Assembly (NCBI GenBank): GCA_021811865.1
Contig: JAKAQB010000090.1
Coordinates: 1-11,474 of the forward strand
Reading direction: 5' to 3'
Source of the DNA: Actinomycetes bacterium
GTDB taxonomy: Bacteria; Actinomycetota; Acidimicrobiia; Acidimicrobiales; Palsa-688
DNA: 11,474 bases
Part shown: positions 7,014-11,474 of the stretch, in pieces
Numbering within the stretch: position 1 is the stretch's first letter
How the letters are laid out: each line of letters opens with the position of its first letter
Notes under the pieces: model-generated
Seen by the model: only the letters and a program-made list of their open reading frames with translations
Databases searched by the model: none
Told to the model about the DNA's origin: nothing
Position numbers and translations under genes: made by a program

Positions 7014-7211
7014 CTACCGGATGTTGCGCCGGGTGGGGCGCAGCGGGCGGGCAGCGGCGGCCAGCACACAGAGGAAGAGGACGGCGCCCACCCCGAACAC
7101 TATCCACCGGGTCAGCGGCGGCTTGACCCAGATGGTCACCACCATGACGACGACAGCGACCATGAGGGCGGCAAGGTAGTCGAGGGGGCCCTTGGACGCT
7201 GCAGGCGGCAT
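7014..7211 (-). CDS. Small two-span membrane protein, unknown function
   Basis: A 65-residue protein with two hydrophobic segments, about 12-29 ([18 protein letters not shown]) and 36-55 ([20 protein letters not shown]), joined by a short KPPLT turn, with a basic tail [11 protein letters not shown] that would face the cytoplasm. No catalytic or binding motif is visible. The ATG at 7211 is chosen because it directly precedes the hydrophobic part; the open frame continues to a GTG at 7403, but the extra stretch is low-complexity and crosses a noncoding-looking direct repeat. The gene is on the same strand as sufB, 155 bases upstream, with hairpins and a promoter-like sequence in between, so it is probably a separate unit. 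The function is unknown. Confidence 0.65.
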   Translation of the reverse strand: MPPAASKGPLDYLAALMVAVVVMVVTIWVKPPLTRWIVFGVGAVLFLCVLAAAARPLRPTRRNIR

Positions 7212-7306
7212 GGGCCGGATGGTACCGGCCCCGCGCCCGCACCGGCCAACGCGCCGTCCTCGGCGGTGCCGGGCCGGGCCGGGCCTTACGTCGAAGCACG
7301 CCAGCT

Positions 7307-7415
7307 CCACCTCTCGCGCCGACGCCTCACCTTCGTGGGCGGCCACGTTGCCCGCACCCGCACCGGCGAGCGCTTCCCGCCACCTCTCGCGCCGACTCCT
7401 CACCTTCGTGGGCGG
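7307..7415. repeat. Pair of 36-base direct repeats, 37 bases apart
   Basis: The 36-base sequence at 7307-7342, beginning ccacctctcgcgccgac and ending ccttcgtgggcgg, recurs at 7380-7415 with one mismatch (7323 g versus t in the second copy). The intervening segment is 37 bases. The pair occupies the 218-base gap between the oxidoreductase stop (7430) and the small membrane gene (7211). The 73-base period is not a multiple of three, so both copies cannot encode the same peptide. The rest of the gap shows no clear promoter or gene. Confidence 0.93.
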
Positions 7416-7429
7416 GTCAGCTCACGTGC

Positions 7430-8494
7430 TCAGCCCACGATGTCGCGCAACTGCTCGAGCAGGCCCGCCTCGGTCTGGTCGCCGACGGGTACGGGCGTCA
7501 CCTGGAGGTCGGTGACACCGGCCTCGCGATAGGCGGCGACGCGCTCGGCGACCCAGGCCCTCGGACCGGCGAGCGAGGTGAGAGCAAGGAGCTCCTCGGG
7601 CACCAGCGCCAGAGCCTCGTCCCTGCGGCCGGCGAGGTACAGGTCCTGGATCCCCTCGGCTTCCTTCTCGAACCCGTAACGACGCGCCAGATCGTTGTAG
7701 AAGTTCCGCCCCTTCGCACCCATGCCCCCGACGTACAAGGCCACCATCGGTCGGGCCAGCTCCCGTACGGCGAGAACCTCGTCGCCGTCGCCGATGGCCA
7801 GGAGCCCGCCGGCGCTGATCTGCAGCGGACCCAGGCCGGCGGACCGCTTGGCATGCCCGGCGCGCAGCGAGGCACCCCACACCGCGTCCGCCCGCTCCGG
7901 GATGAACAGGATCGGCAGCCAGCCGTCGGCGACCTCGGCGGCGAGCTCGACGTTGCGCTCACCGAGGGCCGCCAACCACACCGGGATCCGCGCTCGCACG
8001 GGGTGGGTGATGATCTTGAGCGGTTTGGCGAGGCCCGTGCCCTGCTCCGGCGGCAGTGGAAGCTTGTAGTAGCGGCCCTCGTGCACCACCGGCGCCTCCC
8101 GCGCCCAGACCGCGCGGCAGATCTCGACGATCTCCCGCGTCCGCCCGAGCGGCGCGTCGAACGGCACGCCGTGCCACCCCTCGATGACCTGGGGTCCCGA
8201 AGCACCGAGCCCCAGCTGGAACCGGCCACCCGACAAGGCGTCGAGGCCGGCGGCGGTCATCGCGATCAGGCTGGGTGTCCGCGTGAAGATCGGGAGGATC
8301 CCGGACGCGATCTGGACGCGCTCGGTGCCCGCCGCCAGGAACCCCATGAAGCTCGGGCTGTCGAAGCCGTACGCCTCCGCTACCCACACCAGGTCGAGGC
8401 CGGCGTGCTCCAACTCCCCCACGCGCCGCGCCGCCGCCTGGAAGTCACCGTCGTAGCCGAGAAACGTGCTGATCTGCATGGCGCTCGCCGGCAT
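7430..8494 (-). CDS. F420-dependent LLM-class oxidoreductase, Rv3520c-like
   Basis: A 354-residue luciferase-like TIM-barrel enzyme expected to use reduced coenzyme F420 for hydride transfer in the cytosol; the substrate is unknown. The sequence follows the Rv3520c-type pattern closely: VWVAEAYGFDSPSFMGFLA, ERVQIASGI, LDALSGGRFQLGLGASGPQV then EGWHG (about 85-109), REAPVVHEGRYYKLPLP, PLKIITHPVRARIPVWLAALGE, a central VALYVGGMGAKGRNFYND, and ITDL-like VTDLQVTPV near the end. ATG 8494 has AGGA seven bases upstream; an in-frame ATG at 8479 begins directly at the first strand (MQISTFLGY) and is nearly as likely. It stands alone, divergent from oligopeptidase B. An F420 enzyme supports an actinobacterial host. 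Confidence 0.92.
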   Translation of the reverse strand: MPASAMQISTFLGYDGDFQAAARRVGELEHAGLDLVWVAEAYGFDSPSFMGFLAAGTERVQIASGILPIFTRTPSLIAMTAAGLDALSGGRFQLGLGASGPQVIEGWHGVPFDAPLGRTREIVEICRAVWAREAPVVHEGRYYKLPLPPEQGTGLAKPLKIITHPVRARIPVWLAALGERNVELAAEVADGWLPILFIPERADAVWGASLRAGHAKRSAGLGPLQISAGGLLAIGDGDEVLAVRELARPMVALYVGGMGAKGRNFYNDLARRYGFEKEAEGIQDLYLAGRRDEALALVPEELLALTSLAGPRAWVAERVAAYREAGVTDLQVTPVPVGDQTEAGLLEQLRDIVG

Positions 8495-8544
8495 CCCGGC
8501 ATCCTAGGGCGCCGCGTCGGATCCTTCCTGGGACACCCACGGAT

Positions 8545-8583
8545 CGACGCCCTGCCTCGACGCCCTGCCCCGACGCCCTGCCC
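8545..8583. repeat. 13-base tandem repeat, three copies
   Basis: Unit cgacgccctgccc occurs at 8545-8557 (last base t), 8558-8570 and 8571-8583, and breaks off at cgtcgaa. It lies 51-89 bases upstream of the oxidoreductase start, in its likely promoter region. A period of 13 excludes a coding repeat. Confidence 0.93.
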
Positions 8584-8597
8584 CGTCGAAACTCGCC

Positions 8598-8640
8598 GTC
8601 GAACGCCGCCGTCTGTCGAACGCCGCCGTCTGTCGAACGC
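8598..8640. repeat. 17-base tandem repeat, two and a half copies
   Basis: Unit gtcgaacgccgccgtct occurs at 8598-8614 and 8615-8631 and as gtcgaacgc at 8632-8640; a degenerate start (gtcgaa) precedes at 8585. It directly follows the 13-base array within the 322-base divergent region (8495-8816). The frame is not preserved and no gene covers it. Confidence 0.93.
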
Positions 8641-8689
8641 CGATCGGCAGGTTCACCACCCGGTGTGTCAACGGGCCACGGCGGCCGGA

Positions 8690-8738
8690 GAACTTTGGAA
8701 GCGGGTTGTCGTTGAGCACACATCCGCTTCCAAAGTTC
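8690..8738. repeat. Perfect 15-base inverted repeat in a divergent intergenic region
   Basis: GAACTTTGGAAGCGG (8690-8704) and its exact reverse complement CCGCTTCCAAAGTTC (8724-8738) flank a 19-base loop. With a 3-base bulge (gag, 8688-8690 area) the pairing can extend by another GGCC-type segment on the left. The loop segment 8710-8721 (cgttgagcacac) can pair instead with gtgtgtcaacg at 8663-8673, 11 pairs with one bulged G. Since the flanking genes diverge, this is not a gene-end terminator for either. It could be an operator, a structured leader of the peptidase mRNA, a small RNA or a REP-like element. Confidence 0.85.
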
Positions 8739-8801
8739 GGCCCGGGACCAGAACCGGATGCCCGCCACGACCACGGTGCGTGATGGCAGGCGCCGGCGGA
8801 T

Positions 8802-8807
8802 GGGAGG
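8802..8807 (+). promoter_or_regulatory. Ribosome binding site of oligopeptidase B
   Basis: GGGAGG lies nine bases before the ATG at 8817 and fixes that start. It is one of the clearest Shine-Dalgarno sites in the window. Confidence 0.75.
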
Positions 8808-8816
8808 CTGTCACCC

Positions 8817-11012
8817 ATGGACACGCCGACCGATCCCCACCTCCCTGCAGACCACCGCCCGCCGGCGGGTCGGACCCCGCCGGCGGCGCCCCGCCGCCCG
8901 TGCCGCCTCGAGCTGCCCGGACGGGAGCCGAGGGAGGACGACTTGTACTGGCTCGCCGATCGGGAGGACCCGGCGGTGCGCGCCTACCTCGAAGCCGAGA
9001 ACGCCTACGCCGACGCGATCCTCTCCCCTACGACGGATCTCCAGGAACAGTTGTTCCAGGAGATCAGGGGTCGGGTCGTCGAGACAGACGCGGATGCCCC
9101 GGTGCGCGACGGCGAGTGGTGGTACTGGAACCGGACAGTGGAGGGCAAGGACTACGGCATCGCTTGCCGGCGCCACGACCCGCAACGATCGCTGACCGCT
9201 GCAACCGTCCTCGCCGAGGCGCGGGCCGGTCGGACGGAGCTGGAGCAGGTCGTCCTCGACCAGAACATCCTGGCGTCGGGCAGTGCGTCGTTCGCACTGG
9301 GCGTGTTCGACGTCTCTGCGGACCACTCGCTCCTGGCATACGCCACCGACCTCGACGGTGACGAGAAGTACCTGCTGCGGTTCCGGGAGCTGGCCACCGG
9401 GGAGGACCGCCCCGATCGCATCGAGGACGTGAACTACGGGTCGGCATGGTCCGCTGATGGCGGGACACTGTTCTACGTCCGCCCCGACGCGGCCATGCGC
9501 CCCTACCAGGTGTGGCGCCACCGGATCGGCACGGACCCCGCTGACGACGTCCTCGTCCACGAGCAGGGCGACGAGCGGTTCTTCGTCTCGGTGGGTCTCA
9601 CCCGCTCCCGCCGGTTCGTCGTGATCCACGCGTCGTCGAAGATGACGTCCTTAGCGCTGTACGTCCCCGCCGAGCGACCGGAGCACGAACCCACGGAGAT
9701 ACTCCCTGCGGTGGAGGGCGTCGAGTACGACGTCGAGCACGCCGTGTGGCCGGAGCTGGGTGACGTGTGGCTCGTGCGCCACAACCGCCCGGGGGCGGAC
9801 GGCACACCTCGCACCGACTTCGCCCTCGACCTGCTTGCCGTCGGCGGCCGCCTCGAGGACTCCCGGACGCTCATCGAGCACCGTCCCGGCATCCGCCTGG
9901 AGCACACGGACGCCTTCGCCCGCTTCGTGGTCGTCACCGAACGTGCCGGTGGTGTGGACCGCCTCCGGGTGCTCGAACCCGGCGCCGGCCGCGACGAACC
10001 GATCTCCCAGCCCGACTCCGTGTACACGCTCACCGCAGCGCCCAACCCGGAGTGGGACGCGACGTCGTACCGGTTCGGCTACATGTCGCTCGTCGCCCCA
10101 CCTTCGACGATCGAGGTGGACCTCCGCGCCGGCGACCGGGAGGTCATCTGGTCCCAGCCCGTCGTCGGCTACGACGCCTCCGGGCTCCGGACGGAACGGC
10201 TGTGGGCCGAGGCGCCCGACGGGACCAGCGTGCCGATCTCCGTCGTCGCTCGCTCCGACGTGCCCCTCGACGGCACCGCGCCGTGCCTGCTCTACGGCTA
10301 CGGCGCGTACGAGGTCAGCGTGGACCCGTGGTTCTCCGTGCCGCGCCTGTCGATCCTCGAGCGGGGAGTGGTCTTCGCCATCGCCCACGTCCGGGGAGGT
10401 GGCGAGCTCGGGCGGCGGTGGTACGAGGAGGGCCGGCTGCTCCACAAGCCCAACACCTTCACCGACTTCATCGCCTGCGCCGAGCACCTGGTGGCAACGG
10501 GCTGGGCGGCGCGCGACCGGATCGCCGCCCGGGGCGGCAGCGCCGGCGGGCTGCTGATGGGTGCGGTGACCAACCGGCGGCCGGACCTGTGGAAGGCGGT
10601 CGTAGCGGAGGTGCCGTTCGTGGACGTACTGACGACCATGTCAGACCCGAGCCTCCCGCTCACGGTGACGGAGTGGGAGGAGTGGGGCAACCCCCGGGAC
10701 GACCAAGCCGCGTACGAGGTGATGCGCTCATACTCGCCATACGACAATGTTGCCGCCGCCGACTACCCCGCCATGTTCGTGACCGCTGGGCTCAACGACC
10801 CACGTGTCGGTTACTGGGAGCCGGCGAAGTGGGCGGCGAAGATGCGGACGATGCGAACCGACGACCGTCCGCTCCTGCTGCGGACGGAGCTGGACTCGGG
10901 GCACCAGGGGCCGTCGGGCCGCTACGTCGCCTGGCGGGACGAAGCGCGGGTCTACGCCTTCCTCCTGGCTGCGCTGGAAGTCGAAGGGAAGTTCGCCGGC
11001 GCCGGCGGGTGA
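8817..11012 (+). CDS. ptrB: Oligopeptidase B-type S9 serine peptidase
   Basis: A 731-residue cytosolic prolyl-oligopeptidase-fold enzyme; oligopeptidase B cleaves short peptides after Arg or Lys. An N-terminal beta-propeller region (about 80-455) limits access to large proteins, and the C-terminal alpha/beta-hydrolase domain holds the triad: Ser575 in RGGSAGGLLMG, Asp661 in GLNDPRVGYWEPAKW, and His696 in LDSGHQGPSGR. Also typical are LLYGYGAYEVS, FAIAHVRGGGELGRRWYEEG, VPFVDVLTTMSDPSLPLT and EWEEWGNP. The N-terminus has a proline-rich lead of about 35 residues before EDDLYWLADRED, without a signal peptide. It is a single gene with its own ribosome site, divergent from the F420 oxidoreductase, and the structured 8663-8738 region may control it. 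Triad and length are complete. Confidence 0.94.
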   Translation: MDTPTDPHLPADHRPPAGRTPPAAPRRPCRLELPGREPREDDLYWLADREDPAVRAYLEAENAYADAILSPTTDLQEQLFQEIRGRVVETDADAPVRDGEWWYWNRTVEGKDYGIACRRHDPQRSLTAATVLAEARAGRTELEQVVLDQNILASGSASFALGVFDVSADHSLLAYATDLDGDEKYLLRFRELATGEDRPDRIEDVNYGSAWSADGGTLFYVRPDAAMRPYQVWRHRIGTDPADDVLVHEQGDERFFVSVGLTRSRRFVVIHASSKMTSLALYVPAERPEHEPTEILPAVEGVEYDVEHAVWPELGDVWLVRHNRPGADGTPRTDFALDLLAVGGRLEDSRTLIEHRPGIRLEHTDAFARFVVVTERAGGVDRLRVLEPGAGRDEPISQPDSVYTLTAAPNPEWDATSYRFGYMSLVAPPSTIEVDLRAGDREVIWSQPVVGYDASGLRTERLWAEAPDGTSVPISVVARSDVPLDGTAPCLLYGYGAYEVSVDPWFSVPRLSILERGVVFAIAHVRGGGELGRRWYEEGRLLHKPNTFTDFIACAEHLVATGWAARDRIAARGGSAGGLLMGAVTNRRPDLWKAVVAEVPFVDVLTTMSDPSLPLTVTEWEEWGNPRDDQAAYEVMRSYSPYDNVAAADYPAMFVTAGLNDPRVGYWEPAKWAAKMRTMRTDDRPLLLRTELDSGHQGPSGRYVAWRDEARVYAFLLAALEVEGKFAGAGG

Positions 11013-11050
11013 CCGTGCCGGCGGGAGAGAGCGCCCCGGCAGGAGCACGG
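11013..11050. terminator. Possible hairpin terminator after oligopeptidase B
   Basis: CCGTGC (11013-11018) pairs with GCACGG (11045-11050); alternatively TGCCGG (11016-11021) pairs with CCGGCA (11036-11041). The hairpin starts directly after the TGA of the peptidase gene and lies before the stop of the convergent gene at 11098. No T-run is seen. Termination is inferred from position. Confidence 0.3.
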
Positions 11051-11097
11051 CAGCGTCGGACCGTGGGACCTCGGTGCACTCGGGTAGCTCGGGGCGT

Positions 11098-11474
11098 TCA
11101 GGTCCGAGAAGCGGCCACCCGTGCACCGACCGTCCCCAGCTCTCCGACCCCGCCCGCCGCCCCGACCCCGCCCGCCGCCCCGACCCCGCCCGCCGCCCCG
11201 ACCCCGCCCGCTGCCCCGACCGCCCCGCCGGCCGCCCCGGCCCCGTCCCGCAGGTCGATCGTCCCCGCCTCGCCCGCGCCCCCACCACCCCCCTCGCCCC
11301 CACCACCCCCCCTGCCCCCACCGCCCCCGCCACCCGCCGCCACGAGCACCGCCCCGATCTCGGCGCCGATCAGCTCGTCGCGCTCGAGGAGGGCGTCGCG
11401 CAGGGCGGCGACCAGCGCCGGCCGGGCGGCCAGCAGGTCCCGCACGTCCTGGCGCGCCCGGCCGAGGATACTCT
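11098..11474 (-). CDS. C-terminus of a probable FtsH/M41-type AAA+ protease, partial
   Basis: The gene enters from beyond the right edge, so only the last 124 codons are present. The visible part begins SILGRARQDVRDLLAARP, then ALVAALRDALLERDELIGAE and IGAVL: two amphipathic helices ending in an LLER-DEL-x-G-x-EI pattern, as at the end of the peptidase domain of FtsH-type proteins, where a similar helix bundle carries LLE-x-ETL-x-x-EI. It then runs into a low-complexity tail: glycine runs (about 12 of 14 residues), TIDLRDG, four in-frame GVGAAG units, and a final VGELGTVGARVAASRT. If it is FtsH-like it would be a membrane-anchored zinc protease, but neither the AAA module nor HEXXH is in the window, so this is inference from the helix motif only. 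It converges on oligopeptidase B. Confidence 0.5.
   Translation of the reverse strand, partial: SILGRARQDVRDLLAARPALVAALRDALLERDELIGAEIGAVLVAAGGGGGGGRGGGGGEGGGGGAGEAGTIDLRDGAGAAGGAVGAAGGVGAAGGVGAAGGVGAAGGVGELGTVGARVAASRT
11145..11216. repeat. 18-base in-frame tandem repeat, four copies, in the partial gene
   Basis: Unit cgaccccgcccgccgccc is repeated at 11145-11162, 11163-11180, 11181-11198 and 11199-11216 (the last has one c to t change), then degrades. On the minus strand it encodes repeated Gly-Val-Gly-Ala-Ala-Gly in the C-terminal tail of the partial gene. Confidence 0.93.

Noticed and set aside
4756..7179. Plus-strand open frame of about 800 codons opposite sufB
   Set aside because: It is antisense to an unmistakable sufB and the four-cysteine gene; the product is low-complexity, Arg/His/Val-rich and has no recognisable domain. 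In GC-rich DNA such long shadow frames are expected.
7212..7403. Longer version of the small membrane protein starting at GTG 7403
   Set aside because: The extra 64 residues are Arg/Ala/Gly-rich without pattern, cross a direct repeat in two different frames, and precede a natural ATG at the hydrophobic part.
7307..7415. CRISPR array
   Set aside because: Only two repeats and one spacer-sized gap, no cas genes in the window, and no typical repeat structure or terminal motif. Listed as a direct repeat instead.
8663..8738. H-type pseudoknot formed by both pairings at once
   Set aside because: Order of the arms fits, but the two-base link between 8721 and 8724 is too short to span an 11-bp stem, so the pairings are better viewed as alternatives.
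8690..8738. Rho-independent terminator
   Set aside because: The flanking genes diverge from this region, so no gene in the window ends here, and no T-run follows on either strand.
7853..9361. Plus-strand open frame crossing the oxidoreductase and the start of oligopeptidase B
   Set aside because: It overlaps two confident genes and the noncoding repeats in another frame, with proline/arginine-rich filler sequence.

Overview
The window is very GC-rich, double-stranded bacterial chromosomal DNA. Three things point to a high-GC actinobacterium, perhaps of the Acidimicrobiia type: a SUF operon with a Rieske-type ferredoxin between sufD and sufC (the order known from Streptomyces), an F420-dependent luciferase-like oxidoreductase of the Rv3520c type, and frequent GTG starts. 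The phylum is an inference from family knowledge; there is no rRNA or other marker here. No phage, transposase, tRNA, rRNA or cas gene was seen.

Layout from left to right. A plus-strand DHA2-type drug/H+ antiporter gene (74-1624) converges on a minus-strand block that runs from about 7211 down to 1691. Read in its own direction, that block is: a 65-residue two-span membrane protein (7014-7211); sufB (5458-6858) behind a plausible promoter; a small four-cysteine protein (4996-5409); a membrane-anchored, proline-rich protein with a C-terminal beta-type domain (4330-4833); sufD (about 2748-4091); a Rieske ferredoxin (2437-2751); and sufC (1691-2440). The last three are joined by 4-base stop/start overlaps and must be translated together. 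SufB, SufC and SufD would form the SufBC2D scaffold that builds Fe-S clusters. The cysteine desulfurase SufS, the sulfur carrier SufU, SufT and the regulator SufR, which often accompany these genes, are not in the window. The two unfamiliar genes between sufB and sufD are the most interesting coding part.

To the right, a minus-strand F420-dependent oxidoreductase (7430-8494) is transcribed away from a plus-strand oligopeptidase B (8817-11012). The 322-base divergent region between them holds two families of short tandem repeats and a perfect 15-base inverted repeat. At the right edge is the 3' end of a minus-strand gene (11098-11474, continuing beyond the window) that resembles the C-terminus of an FtsH/M41-type AAA+ protease with a glycine-rich repeat tail.

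Recurring oddities are GC-rich tandem repeats with units of 12, 13, 17 and 18 bases, one of which repeats the stop-codon region of a gene; a pair of 36-base direct repeats 37 bases apart; and a sufD reading frame whose conserved N-terminus has no ATG, GTG or TTG start.
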